Origin: [Mycobacterium] stephanolepidis
GTDB lineage: Bacteria > Actinomycetota > Actinomycetes > Mycobacteriales > Mycobacteriaceae
Direction: 5' to 3'
Length of the DNA: 64,000 nucleotides
Assembly (NCBI RefSeq): GCF_002356335.1
Contig: NZ_AP018165.1
Location: 2,356,001 to 2,420,000 of the forward strand
Part shown: piece after piece, positions 35,705 to 44,079 of the stretch
Layout of the letters: the number at the start of each line of letters is the position of its first letter
Numbering within the stretch: the stretch's first letter is position 1
Notes under the pieces: model-generated
The model's database searches: none
Seen by the model: only the letters and a program-made list of their open reading frames with translations
What the model was told of the DNA's origin: nothing
Translations under genes and position numbers: made by a program

Positions 35705-36750
35705 CGGCCGCCGTGGCCAGGGATGTCGAGGCGGTGTTGGAACGCGTCGGCGATGCGGTGTCAGCCCGAGCATCAGCTCTGGACTCCAATGAGACCGATG
35801 TCCGAACAGACATTTCCGCCCTGGGTGCGGAGGGCCTGTTCGATGCGGGTCTGGCCGGCGCAGACCTGGCACCTATGGTACGGGTGATCGAACGGGTTGC
35901 CACGAGCAGTCTGGCCGTGGGCTTCTCGGCGTGGGCACATCGCATGACCATCGAGTATGTGAGCCTGGCTCCGGAGGCTCTGCGCGCTGAGCACCTGCCC
36001 GACCTGAGCGCGGGGCGCCGCCCAGGTGTCACCGCGATGGCTGCCGGCTTGAAACAGGTTGCGGGGTTGGGGGAGGTGCCGTTGCGTGCCACCGTGCACC
36101 CGGACGGACTACGCATCACCGGCCCGATTCGATGGGCTTCCAACGTATTCCCCGACGCACTGATGGTGCTACCCGCCCGTGGGGCCGACGGCGCCACCTT
36201 CGTGGTGGCGGTCGACGTCAACGCGGACGGAATACGCATCGATCGGCCGCCGAATCTGATGGCATTGACGGCCACCGCGTCGACATCCCTGCAGCTCGAT
36301 GATCTTCACGTTCCCACCGAGAACGTGATCAGCACCGACTTGCGGGGCTTTGTCGCCCGAATCCGCCCAGCTTTTCTCCTGCTCCAGACCGCCTTCTGTG
36401 CCGGGGTCTGCAGTGCCGCGATTCGCGGCGCAGAATCCGCGCGTGGCGAGCTCGCCGGACAGTTCGCCACCGAGATCATTGAGCTCACACAGCGGAATCA
36501 CGTTCTGCGCGATCGTCTCTACGCTTTTGCGGCAGCACCATCTGAACCGAGCACCGCCGAGCTTCTCCGGTTGCGGCTCGACGCCGCCGGTCTTGCCGGT
36601 CAGGCGTCTCGGCTGGAGGTCACCATGGCCGGTGGCGCCGGATACGCGCTGGGAACCTCGGCGAACCGGCGGTTCCGCGAGGCCGCATTCCTGCCTATTC
36701 AATCGCCCTCGGAAGGACAGCTACGGTGGGAATTGACGCAGTACGAATAA
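35701..36750 (+). CDS. Acyl-CoA-dehydrogenase-fold flavoprotein
   Basis: 349 residues, slightly short for the family. The fold is indicated by the helical N-terminus, the middle segment LRITGPIRWASNVFPDALMVLPARG and VDVNADGIRIDRPPNLMALTATASTSLQLDDLHVP, and the C-terminal helices. In this operon, beside an SsuABC-like transporter, it may be a flavin-dependent desulfurising or monooxygenase enzyme of the SfnB/DszC kind rather than a beta-oxidation enzyme; that is inference from context. It overlaps the next gene by 25 bases. Confidence 0.72.
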   Translation: MTAAVARDVEAVLERVGDAVSARASALDSNETDVRTDISALGAEGLFDAGLAGADLAPMVRVIERVATSSLAVGFSAWAHRMTIEYVSLAPEALRAEHLPDLSAGRRPGVTAMAAGLKQVAGLGEVPLRATVHPDGLRITGPIRWASNVFPDALMVLPARGADGATFVVAVDVNADGIRIDRPPNLMALTATASTSLQLDDLHVPTENVISTDLRGFVARIRPAFLLLQTAFCAGVCSAAIRGAESARGELAGQFATEIIELTQRNHVLRDRLYAFAAAPSEPSTAELLRLRLDAAGLAGQASRLEVTMAGGAGYALGTSANRRFREAAFLPIQSPSEGQLRWELTQYE

Positions 36751-37457
36751 CGAATGGCACCAAGTATTTCGGGACAGCGGTGGCCTTCCGCGAGGTCGAT
36801 GTCCACGTGGCTTCCGGTGAGTTCCTGGCCGTGCTGGGTCCCAGTGGAAGTGGTAAGTCCACCCTGCTGCGGGTGCTGGCGGGTCTGGAAGACCTCAGTG
36901 CTGGGACCATCGTCTGGACATCTGACGGTGAACGCCGTCCCCGGACGGGTGTGGTCTTCCAAGATGCCTTGCTGATGCCCTGGTTGACCGTCGCCGAGAA
37001 CATCGTCTTCTCCAAGCGATTCGCGCGGCACCGCAGCGGGTTCGACGATGCCTACGTGCAGGCCCTGGTCGACCATTTCGGGCTCCGAGGGCTCTCGGAC
37101 CGCTACCCCGATCAACTGTCCGGGGGTCAGGCCCAACGTGTGTCGCTTCTGTGTGCGGTGGCCACCCGGCCGAAGTTGTTGCTCCTGGACGAACCCTTCA
37201 GCGCACTTGACCCAGTGACGCGGGCGGACCTGCAGTCGTGGCTGCGGGTGCTGGCGTCCGAGTTGGCCGTCACCGTCATCCTGGTCACCCATGACATCGA
37301 TGAAGCATTGGCACTCGCGCACCGGGTGATTCTTCTGGGTGACAACGGGCGGATACGTCAGCACTGGTCGCTGGACGATCGCGCTACGGGGGAGCGTGAC
37401 CGGATACGCCGCGAAATCCTTGTCCAGTACCAACCGGCAGAGACGGGATCTGAGTGA
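36726..37457 (+). CDS. ABC transporter ATP-binding protein (SsuB/TauB/NrtD type)
   Basis: 243 residues from a GTG inside the preceding gene, with GGAAGG upstream. Walker A GPSGSGKST is near residue 38-46, the signature [19 protein letters not shown] near 135, Walker B LLLLDEPFSALDP, and the switch His in LVTHDIDEAL. This subtype serves nitrate, sulfonate, taurine or aliphatic sulfonate importers. Confidence 0.88.
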   Translation: MGIDAVRITNGTKYFGTAVAFREVDVHVASGEFLAVLGPSGSGKSTLLRVLAGLEDLSAGTIVWTSDGERRPRTGVVFQDALLMPWLTVAENIVFSKRFARHRSGFDDAYVQALVDHFGLRGLSDRYPDQLSGGQAQRVSLLCAVATRPKLLLLDEPFSALDPVTRADLQSWLRVLASELAVTVILVTHDIDEALALAHRVILLGDNGRIRQHWSLDDRATGERDRIRREILVQYQPAETGSE

Positions 37458-38623
37458 GTAGTATCGTCTCGCGCCGCGCCGTTCTGACGGGAGCAGCCGG
37501 AATAACCACCGCAGCAGGACTTTTCGGAGGCGCCGGGTTGATTCGCGCCGCGGCGTCAGACGCCGCGAACGTCGGCGGCCAATTGCGCATCGGATATCTA
37601 CCGATTACGGACGCGGCGCCGTTACTGCTGGCCCACTCCGCGGGGATGTATCCGGACGGCGCGGTCAGCGCGGCCAAGCCGGTGCTCTTTCGCAGCTGGG
37701 CCGCGTTGGCGGAGGCCTTCATGGCGCGGCAGATCGACGTTGCGCATCTATTGATGCCCATCGCGATCCAGCTCCGTCAGGTGCTAGGGCACGGAGTACG
37801 AGTGCTCGGGTGGAATCACACCAACGGTTCGGCACTCACGGTGGCGCCGGACATCGAACATCTGGAGGATCTCGCGGGCACCCAGGTCGCCATTCCATTC
37901 TGGTGGTCGATCCACAACATCGTGCTGCAAGAGCTGTTGCGTGGCCAGGGGTTACGGCCGGTGGTCCGAAGCGCCGCATCCCGGTCCCGACGCACCGTCG
38001 AGCTCGTCGTGATGAGTCCGTCCGATATGGTGCCGGCGCTGGCCAATCGATCCATCGGGGGATACGTGGTCGCCGATCCGTTCAACGCCATCGCACAGAT
38101 CAAGAAGATCGGACGGATTCATACGTTTCTCGGCGATGTCTGGCGCGACCACGCCTGCTGTGTCCTCGTCACGCGTGATGATGTGATCGCGGGCCGCGCG
38201 TCCGCGGTGCAGGGTGTCACGGACGCGGTGGTGGCCGCCCAGCTGCGGATCGATGCCGACAGAAAGGCGGCGGCAGGCGCCCTCGGTGGGGGGAAGTACC
38301 TTCCGCAGCCCGTCCCCGCGGTGCAGACGGCATTGACCTATCCGAATCCGCCGTATCCGCTGAAGCATCCGGATTGGCAGCCGCAACGCCTGGGTTTCCA
38401 GCCGTTTCCCTGCCGAAGCTTCACGCAGCGTTTGGTCGAGTCGATGCACGACACAGTCGTCGATGGCGACCGTGGTTTCCTCAACCGACTGGACCCCGCG
38501 CGGGTCCACGAGGATCTGGTGGACGACACGTCCGTGCGTGCGGCGATCGCGACCCATGGGGGGCCCGAAGCCTTCGGAATCACTGCCGACTTCACTCGCA
38601 CAGAACAGGTACAGGCATCGTGA
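37454..38623 (+). CDS. ABC transporter substrate-binding protein (SsuA/NrtA type)
   Basis: 389 residues. The N-terminus carries a Tat-like signal (SRRAVLTGAAGITTAAGLFGGAG). The mature part begins QLRIGYLPITDAAPLLLAHSAGMY, the hallmark of NMT1/SsuA/TauA/NrtA receptors, with VAHLLMPIAIQ and IGGYVVADPFNAIAQIKK further on. The ligand is probably a sulfonate, nitrate-like anion or related compound. Its stop overlaps the permease start by four bases. Confidence 0.87.
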   Translation: MSSIVSRRAVLTGAAGITTAAGLFGGAGLIRAAASDAANVGGQLRIGYLPITDAAPLLLAHSAGMYPDGAVSAAKPVLFRSWAALAEAFMARQIDVAHLLMPIAIQLRQVLGHGVRVLGWNHTNGSALTVAPDIEHLEDLAGTQVAIPFWWSIHNIVLQELLRGQGLRPVVRSAASRSRRTVELVVMSPSDMVPALANRSIGGYVVADPFNAIAQIKKIGRIHTFLGDVWRDHACCVLVTRDDVIAGRASAVQGVTDAVVAAQLRIDADRKAAAGALGGGKYLPQPVPAVQTALTYPNPPYPLKHPDWQPQRLGFQPFPCRSFTQRLVESMHDTVVDGDRGFLNRLDPARVHEDLVDDTSVRAAIATHGGPEAFGITADFTRTEQVQAS

Positions 38624-39444
38624 GCACCCTTGAGCACACTTCCTCGATTGTCCGCGATAGCGCAGAGGCGCCGCGGAAAGCGCGACTGTTCACCAAGGTC
38701 TGGCCTCCGGCGCTGGCCGTTGCGGCGAGTGTTGTCCTGTGGTGGGTCGCCAGTTCGATTCTCAGTCAACCCCATTCGCTGCTCCGGCAGACGGCCCCGG
38801 ACAAAGCGCTGCCCGCGGCCATCGAACTGCTGAACCGCGGAGTCTTACTGCCGGATATCGGAATCAGCCTGTGGCGATTGCTCATCGGACTCAGCCTTGC
38901 CGCCGTGATCGGCATCCCGGCGGGCCTGCTGCTCGGCGTGAGCAGTACCGCCGAACGTGCCACGCGTCCGGTGATCCAGTTTCTGCGGATGATCTCACCG
39001 TTGTCGTGGACGCCCATCGCCGTGGCCGTGTTCGGTATCGGCAGTCAACCGGTCATCTTTCTCATCGCCGCGGCGGCTGTCTGGCCGATCCTCATCAACA
39101 CCACGGCCGGTGTGCACGGCATCGCACCCGGGTATCTGGACGTGGCGCGGTCGTTTCATGCCACCCGCATCGAGCTCCTCACCACGGTGATACTTCCGGC
39201 CGTGCGGGGCAACATTCAGACCGGTGCGCGGGTCGCGCTCGGTATCGCATGGGTAGTGCTTGTGCCAGCCGAAATGTTAGGCGTGCGATCGGGTTTGGGC
39301 TATCAGATCCTCAACGCACGCGATCAACTGGCCTACGATCAGGTGATGGCGGTCATCCTCGTGATCGGTGTGCTCGGATACGCTCTGGACCTGCTGGCTC
39401 GACGGGTACTGGCACCGAGGTTTCGCGCGTCGCGCGCCGGGTAG
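38620..39444 (+). CDS. ABC transporter permease (SsuC/TauC type)
   Basis: 274 residues from the GTG at 38620; the frame is open far upstream but that part lies inside the preceding gene. About six membrane spans, with the SsuC-type coupling motif DVARSFHATRIELLTTVILPAVRGNIQTGARVALGIAW and GLGYQILNARDQLAYDQVMAVILVIGVLGYALD. Completes the importer with the two preceding genes. Confidence 0.88.
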   Translation: MSTLEHTSSIVRDSAEAPRKARLFTKVWPPALAVAASVVLWWVASSILSQPHSLLRQTAPDKALPAAIELLNRGVLLPDIGISLWRLLIGLSLAAVIGIPAGLLLGVSSTAERATRPVIQFLRMISPLSWTPIAVAVFGIGSQPVIFLIAAAAVWPILINTTAGVHGIAPGYLDVARSFHATRIELLTTVILPAVRGNIQTGARVALGIAWVVLVPAEMLGVRSGLGYQILNARDQLAYDQVMAVILVIGVLGYALDLLARRVLAPRFRASRAG

Positions 39445-39479
39445 GCTCTCACGAGCCGTACTACCCAGAGGTGGTCAAC

Positions 39480-39728
39480 ATGAACATGCTCGTTCGTCGA
39501 CTAACGATCGTCGCCGCTGGAACGCTACTTCCACTGGCCGCGGTGGCCGGCATCGTACCCATCGGCTCGGCAGATCCCATCGTGCCCAACTGCCCCGACG
39601 GATGGTGGGATCCGGTGGCCAACACTTGCCGCCCGGCGATAGCCACAACCCCGTTGAGCTGTGACAACGGTTGGTGGTGGGACCCGGTGGGCAACGTGTG
39701 TCGCCCACCGGTCATTCCTCCTCAGTAG
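39480..39728 (+). CDS. Small secreted protein with a duplicated Cys/Trp-rich repeat
   Basis: 82 residues. A signal peptide (about 1-31, ending GSADP) is followed by two copies of a short motif: CPDGWWDPVANTCRPA and CDNGWWWDPVGNVCRPP. Each copy has a Cys pair likely to form a disulfide, giving a two-module mini-protein outside the membrane. AGAGGTGG precedes the ATG. I do not recognise a function; similar small W/C-rich proteins occur in mycobacteria. It may be cotranscribed with the transporter (35-base gap). Confidence 0.75.
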   Translation: MNMLVRRLTIVAAGTLLPLAAVAGIVPIGSADPIVPNCPDGWWDPVANTCRPAIATTPLSCDNGWWWDPVGNVCRPPVIPPQ

Positions 39729-39735
39729 GAACGAG

Positions 39736-40386
39736 TCACGCCGTCAGGGCAGCGGTGGTCGTGGCAAACATTGTCGCCTTGATGGCACCCAGCGTCCCAC
39801 TGTTCTTGCCCACCAAGGGTTTCATAAGATCGACTGCGGCGCTGAGTACTTGGTCCTCGGCCACGGCCTGGTCGGCAAGACCCGCGGCGACGGCCGCTTC
39901 TCCGCCGTATCGGTGCCCGGTGGTCATCGCGGTGACCGCTGTCTGCGGGGTCACCTTGGCCTGAATGAGGCTCGCCATACCGGGGGTGAATGGGATGTTG
40001 ATATCGACCTCGGGGAAGCACAGGTATCCACGGTCGGCTCGCATCACTCGGTAGTCGTGGGCCACGGCAAGCATCGCCCCTGCTCCAAACGCGTGACCGT
40101 TGACCGCTGCGACGGTTGGCAGTGGGAGGGTGAGGACTCGACTGAACAACGCGTGGACACGACCGACGTACCAGTCGCTCTGATCGCCGTGGGACATCAG
40201 CCAATCCAGGTCAAGCCCATTCGAATAGAACTTTCCGGTACCCACGGTGATCAACGGCTTGGCATGCTCCAGCGCGTCATCGAGGAGCCCGTTGACGGTA
40301 TCGAGCCAATCGGGGGAGAACCGGTTCTCGTCCGGGCCTAGGTTCAGAACCGCGACGGTATCCTGAAGTTCCAGGGTGGGGGTCAT
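39736..40386 (-). CDS. Enoyl-CoA hydratase/isomerase family protein (Delta3,Delta2-enoyl-CoA isomerase-like)
   Basis: 216 residues, short as in the ECI branch of the crotonase family. Oxyanion-hole regions are KFYSNGLDLDWL and AAVNGHAFGAGAMLAVAHDYRVM, followed by CFPEVDINIPF. The hydratase Glu pair is not clearly present, which favours isomerase activity on unsaturated fatty acyl-CoA. The start overlaps the TetR stop (ATGA), so it is the second gene of a TetR-ECI unit. Confidence 0.82.
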   Translation of the reverse strand: MTPTLELQDTVAVLNLGPDENRFSPDWLDTVNGLLDDALEHAKPLITVGTGKFYSNGLDLDWLMSHGDQSDWYVGRVHALFSRVLTLPLPTVAAVNGHAFGAGAMLAVAHDYRVMRADRGYLCFPEVDINIPFTPGMASLIQAKVTPQTAVTAMTTGHRYGGEAAVAAGLADQAVAEDQVLSAAVDLMKPLVGKNSGTLGAIKATMFATTTAALTA

Positions 40387-41045
40387 TGTGTTTTTCCTTT
40401 CATATTGGTGCCCTTCGCTTTTGGGTGCGCTGGAGGTGGATCGAGGGCAAGAATGGCGCGCACGGCGGCCTCGAGCCGCGAGCGCGTGGCAGCGTCGGGC
40501 ATACGGCGCCCTCGCAGCAGAAGGCCGGTCGGTAGTCCCACGATGCAGTCCTCGATGACCTGAACCGCGCGGCCGTCCTCCCGGTCCCATAGAGTGCGCG
40601 CCAATCGAATGAACAGCGCGACGAGCGTGGAGTCCACGCGTGTCATGGTGTCTGCGACATCCGCGGGTACGTCGGAGCCCAGTAGATCCTCGCGCCGCAC
40701 GCTAAGCACGAGCCTCGAGGACGCCGGGAAGCGTTCCGCGAAGGCGGCAGGGGTGTCGGCCGCCGCGACGACCGCGTTCACCGTGGCGATGTGCATGGGT
40801 TCACCCGCCGACAACGCGTGATCGACGGCATGGCGCTGCATGTCGAGGAACCGCTCCGCGGCGCGCAGCCAGGCCTGGCCGACCATCGCGCCGCGTGACC
40901 CGAAGGCGTGGTAGATGGCGCCATTGGAGGTGCCGGTAGCGAGCGACACCGCCCGGACCGTCACGGCTGCCGGTCCCTCGTCGACCGCGATTCGCTCGGT
41001 CGCATCGAGCAGATCGTCGACGGAGTGAATACGCGGACGTGGCAC
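40383..41045 (-). CDS. TetR/AcrR family regulator
   Basis: 220 residues from a GTG that lies 7 bases after TACTGT, so probably leaderless. The DNA-binding domain reads IHSVDDLLDATERIAVDEGPAAVTVRAVSLATGTSNGAIYHAFGSRGAMVGQAWLRA. It is divergent from the P450 operon and translationally coupled to the enoyl-CoA isomerase gene. A 14-bp palindrome directly upstream of its -10 box is its likely operator. Confidence 0.88.
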   Translation of the reverse strand: MPRPRIHSVDDLLDATERIAVDEGPAAVTVRAVSLATGTSNGAIYHAFGSRGAMVGQAWLRAAERFLDMQRHAVDHALSAGEPMHIATVNAVVAAADTPAAFAERFPASSRLVLSVRREDLLGSDVPADVADTMTRVDSTLVALFIRLARTLWDREDGRAVQVIEDCIVGLPTGLLLRGRRMPDAATRSRLEAAVRAILALDPPPAHPKAKGTNMKGKTQ

Positions 41046-41052
41046 ACCGCCG

Positions 41053-41058
41053 ACAGTA
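41053..41058 (-). promoter_or_regulatory. -10 box of leaderless tetR-eci unit
   Basis: TACTGT on the minus strand followed by 7 bases and the GTG at 41045. The palindrome at 41061-41074 lies just upstream, in the -10/-35 spacer. Confidence 0.45.
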
Positions 41059-41060
41059 AC

Positions 41061-41074
41061 AGAGCAATTGCTCT
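41061..41074. promoter_or_regulatory. 14-bp palindrome at the TetR promoter (likely operator)
   Basis: AGAGCAATTGCTCT is perfectly symmetrical and sits in the promoter of the minus-strand TetR gene, where a bound repressor would block RNA polymerase. Confidence 0.65.
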
Positions 41075-41122
41075 ATTACAGGAAGCGGTCTTGCAAAGAG
41101 AGAACCACCATGTACTCTCTTG

Positions 41123-41145
41123 ATGAGAAACAGGTTGTTTCTCAT
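41123..41145. promoter_or_regulatory. 9-bp dyad upstream of the P450 gene (likely operator)
   Basis: ATGAGAAAC, five bases, then GTTTCTCAT: a perfect 9-bp inverted repeat 25 bases before the P450 GTG. It differs from the palindrome at 41061, so it probably belongs to the second TetR gene that follows the P450. Confidence 0.6.
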
Positions 41146-41170
41146 TATTTGCCCACGTGAGGAGGGTTCA

Positions 41171-42556
41171 GTGACGGTAGGCATGCAGAACGGCGCCGCA
41201 TCGGACGCGTCGCTTCGGATGCCGGGCCTGCCGGCCCCGGGGGGAGTGCGTGGCGCCGCGTGCGGTGGGCTGTACGGGTTGGGTTATCTCCTGGGCGGGG
41301 AGCGGCTGCTCCTGCCGACCCTCCGGCATTTCGGACCGGTTATGCGGGCGACCATGCTGGGATTTGGAGACTTAGCGGTTGTGTCCGACCCGGTCCTGGC
41401 CAAGCAAGTCCTCACTGCGCCACCGGACATCCTGTTGGGCGGTGAAGGCGTAGGGCCCGCCGCGGCCATATACGGAACGGGTTCGATGTTTGTTCAAGAA
41501 GAACCTGAACATCTTCGGCGACGCAAGTTGCTCACACCGCCACTACATGGGCAGGCGCTGGCGGGATACGCGCCGGTGATCGAACGCGCGGCAGAGGCCG
41601 CCATCGCGTCGTGGCCGACGGACCGGCCGTTCCGGATCTTGGACGCGGCAAGGCATTTGATGCTGGATGTCATCGTCAAAGTTGTTTTCGGTGTCTCGGC
41701 CCCCGAGGACGTCCGTCGCCTGGGCGCTCCGTTCGAGCAGCTTTTGGACCTCGGGGTATCGGAGCAGGTGACGATTCGATACGCGTTGCGTAGGGCCGGT
41801 GCCCTGCGCCGGTGGCCACAGCTGGCCCGTGTGAATGCCGATATCGATTGCACGGTGCGCTCACTGATCGCCAGGCGCCGGATGGATCCGCAGCTGGACC
41901 AACAGCACGACATGCTCTCGGTGTTGATGCGGGCAGTCGATGAGCAGGGGAGAGGATTGTCCGACAGCGAGATTCGCGATGACTTGATCACGCTCATGCT
42001 CGCTGGACACGAAACGACGGCGACCACCCTTGCCTGGGTGATGGACCTGCTGCTGCAGCATCCCGAATCCCTGGCGCGCGTGCGTGCTGAAGCGATGGCC
42101 GGCGAATCCACATACACGACAGCGGTCCTCAACGAGACATTGCGGCTACGTCCCCCGGTGCCATTCACTGGCCGATATGCCGCGGCTCCGTTCCGTGTCG
42201 GTGACTACATCGTGCCGCGCGGCACCCGGATCATCGTGCATATCAACGCTATTAACCACGATCCCGGCACCTATGGTGATCCGTGGCAATTCCGACCCGA
42301 GCGATTCTTGGACACAAGACCTCAGACATATGCCTGGCTGCCGTTCGGGGGTGGTATCAAACGTTGCCTTGGTGCGAGCTTCTCCATGCTCGAACTGCAG
42401 ACCGTACTGCATACGATGTTGCGTGGCGGCATGTTTCGGGCCGTGAGTAAGAGGCCGGAGAGGCCGGTTCGTCGTTCTGTGGTGCTCGTGCCGCGTCGCG
42501 GGGCACGGGTCTACTTCCATCCTTCGACACGTGATGAAAGACCGTCGGCCATCTAA
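41171..42556 (+). CDS. Cytochrome P450 (CYP138-like)
   Basis: 461 residues from the GTG at 41171, which has AGGAGG about 5 bases upstream; the open frame back to 41120 runs through the operator dyad. P450 landmarks are the I-helix AGHETTATTLAW (about 277), ExxR in LNETLRLRPPVPF, and the haem loop FGGGIKRCLGASFSM with the thiolate Cys at about residue 399. Overall features (PGVRGA start, FVQEEPEHLRRRKLLTPPLHG) resemble mycobacterial CYP138/CYP135. The substrate is unknown; a ferredoxin partner is not in the window. Confidence 0.9.
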   Translation: MTVGMQNGAASDASLRMPGLPAPGGVRGAACGGLYGLGYLLGGERLLLPTLRHFGPVMRATMLGFGDLAVVSDPVLAKQVLTAPPDILLGGEGVGPAAAIYGTGSMFVQEEPEHLRRRKLLTPPLHGQALAGYAPVIERAAEAAIASWPTDRPFRILDAARHLMLDVIVKVVFGVSAPEDVRRLGAPFEQLLDLGVSEQVTIRYALRRAGALRRWPQLARVNADIDCTVRSLIARRRMDPQLDQQHDMLSVLMRAVDEQGRGLSDSEIRDDLITLMLAGHETTATTLAWVMDLLLQHPESLARVRAEAMAGESTYTTAVLNETLRLRPPVPFTGRYAAAPFRVGDYIVPRGTRIIVHINAINHDPGTYGDPWQFRPERFLDTRPQTYAWLPFGGGIKRCLGASFSMLELQTVLHTMLRGGMFRAVSKRPERPVRRSVVLVPRRGARVYFHPSTRDERPSAI

Positions 42557-43292
42557 TGTCATCGAGATGGGCGAGATGATTCCGGATGCGTCGGCGCAGG
42601 TGTTGGATCTCCTGGCGGGAGGGGCGCCGCAGCATTTACCGCGGCACCGCCATCAACTGTCCCGGGACGACGTACTGCAAGCGCAGCGTGCCCGGATCTC
42701 AGTGGCGGCAATGGAACTGTTCGCGGATGCCGGTTATGCCGCAACCACGGTTCTGCATGTTGCGCAGAAGGCCGGAGTCTCACGCAAGACGTTCTATGAG
42801 CTTTATCCGAGCAAGGAGGCGGTCTTCCTCGACACTTACCAGACACTTGGTGCGCTGTTGAAAAAGTTGGGATTGAACACCCCGGCAGAGCGGCCGCCCG
42901 CCGGAAGCCTTGAACAGGTTTCTCTTTCGATTGCGGCGCTCTTGGAGACCATGGCGGCCAACGGCGCCGCCACCCGCATGTTCTACCTGGAGGCGTTGGG
43001 CGCGGGTCCGCGGGTGCGAGCGCGACGTAACGACGCTATCGATGAGTTCGCAGCTGCGATCGCTCCAGGCATGCAAGAGCTGCGCCGCTCCGCCGACCCG
43101 ACCCTGCCGCCACTCGGACGCAGGCTCTCTCACCTCATCGTCGCGGCATGTATTGAGCTCATCACCGAATTTCTCGCGGACCATGATCCCAGCGAATTAC
43201 CCATGCTCACTTCAGATCTCACCGAGGTTGTGCGTGCCATCGCCATTCCAAACCATCCGGAACAGAAGTCATCTACCCGCACGAAGGGATAA
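42531..43292 (+). CDS. TetR/AcrR family regulator downstream of the P450
   Basis: Up to 253 residues. GTG 42531 and ATG 42534 overlap the P450 end; ATGs at 42567 or 42576 would avoid overlap and none has a clear ribosome site, so the start is open. The helix-turn-helix is at about 50-100: AQRARISVAAMELFADAGYAATTVLHVAQKAGVSRKTFYELYPSKEAVFLDTY. Cotranscribed with the P450 and the following membrane protein; likely regulator of the dyad at 41123-41145. Confidence 0.85.
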   Translation: MMKDRRPSNVIEMGEMIPDASAQVLDLLAGGAPQHLPRHRHQLSRDDVLQAQRARISVAAMELFADAGYAATTVLHVAQKAGVSRKTFYELYPSKEAVFLDTYQTLGALLKKLGLNTPAERPPAGSLEQVSLSIAALLETMAANGAATRMFYLEALGAGPRVRARRNDAIDEFAAAIAPGMQELRRSADPTLPPLGRRLSHLIVAACIELITEFLADHDPSELPMLTSDLTEVVRAIAIPNHPEQKSSTRTKG

Positions 43293-43294
43293 AA

Positions 43295-44020
43295 GTGTCC
43301 AGTCGCCTTATCGGACTCCTGCAGAGGAACTCCAGGCTTGCCGATGCGATGGGTGTTGCAGGAGCTGCGATGGTCATCGTGGCGACGCTCCTGGCACTGT
43401 CAGTCTTTCCCGACGCCTCCGCCCGCAATCCGGTCCGCGACTTCTACAACCATTGGTCGGCGTGGGTGTTGTTCGGTCTCGTCGCGTTGACGGTGTTCTT
43501 CTTCGGGCAAATCTGGTCCCTCGGCTGGCTGACGGCGGCCATACGGCGGGTCGAGGGGATCGGGCCGTACACATGGATCACCTTCGGCGCAGAGCTGATG
43601 TTCATGACGGTCTTCAATGTGGAGATCGGTGTCTGGGCCACCGCGCATCTACTGGCCGACCGGATCGGTGATGAGGCGCTGTACGTGCTTCATGTGGCAG
43701 GGTTCGTGATCGCGGCGCCAGTGGCGTTCGCGGGGATGGCCTACTTCGTGGCCATCATTGCGCTGCAGCGCGCCACCTCGATGTTTCCCACCTACCTGGT
43801 CGTCATCGCCGCGGCGGCGGTGGTGGGGAACCTCGGTGCGATCGGGGGACTGTTCACGGTTTCCGGTCCTCTGAATGCCGCCAACGGGGCGATCGCAATC
43901 GGCGGGCCGATGCTGGTCTGGAGCTTGTGGTACGGGGCGCTTCCGGGGTGGTACGTCCGGCACCGGGCGGCGCGAGAAGAACGTGCCCACGCCACGAATG
44001 CAGCTCAAGTACTACCGTAA
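43295..44020 (+). CDS. Integral membrane protein of unknown function
   Basis: 241 residues with about six membrane spans (for example [68 protein letters not shown]). No family recognised. GAAGGGAT lies before the GTG start. It begins two bases after the TetR gene's end, so it is the third gene of the P450 unit. Its last codons overlap the first of the iterated dyads before the cytochrome b gene. Confidence 0.78.
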   Translation: MSSRLIGLLQRNSRLADAMGVAGAAMVIVATLLALSVFPDASARNPVRDFYNHWSAWVLFGLVALTVFFFGQIWSLGWLTAAIRRVEGIGPYTWITFGAELMFMTVFNVEIGVWATAHLLADRIGDEALYVLHVAGFVIAAPVAFAGMAYFVAIIALQRATSMFPTYLVVIAAAAVVGNLGAIGGLFTVSGPLNAANGAIAIGGPMLVWSLWYGALPGWYVRHRAAREERAHATNAAQVLP

Positions 44021-44049
44021 GTAGTAACTACGTACTACCCTCCGTAGTA
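44010..44049. promoter_or_regulatory. Two tandem 17-bp dyads before the orphan qcrB (likely operator)
   Basis: TACTAC-cgtaa-GTAGTA (44010-44026) and TACTAC-cctcc-GTAGTA (44033-44049) are perfect 6-bp inverted repeats with 5-base spacers, 23 bases apart. Between them GTAGTA and ACTAC face each other again, so five alternating half-sites lie in 40 bases. The block ends 30 bases before the cytochrome b ATG. Confidence 0.65.
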
Positions 44050-44079
44050 GGCACAAAGTCTCTTCCCGAGGGAGCAGCT

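Noticed and set aside
36726..36750. Possible fusion of the flavoprotein and ABC ATPase genes
   Set aside because: The 25-base overlap is out of frame, each gene has its own start and stop, and no slippage site is visible.
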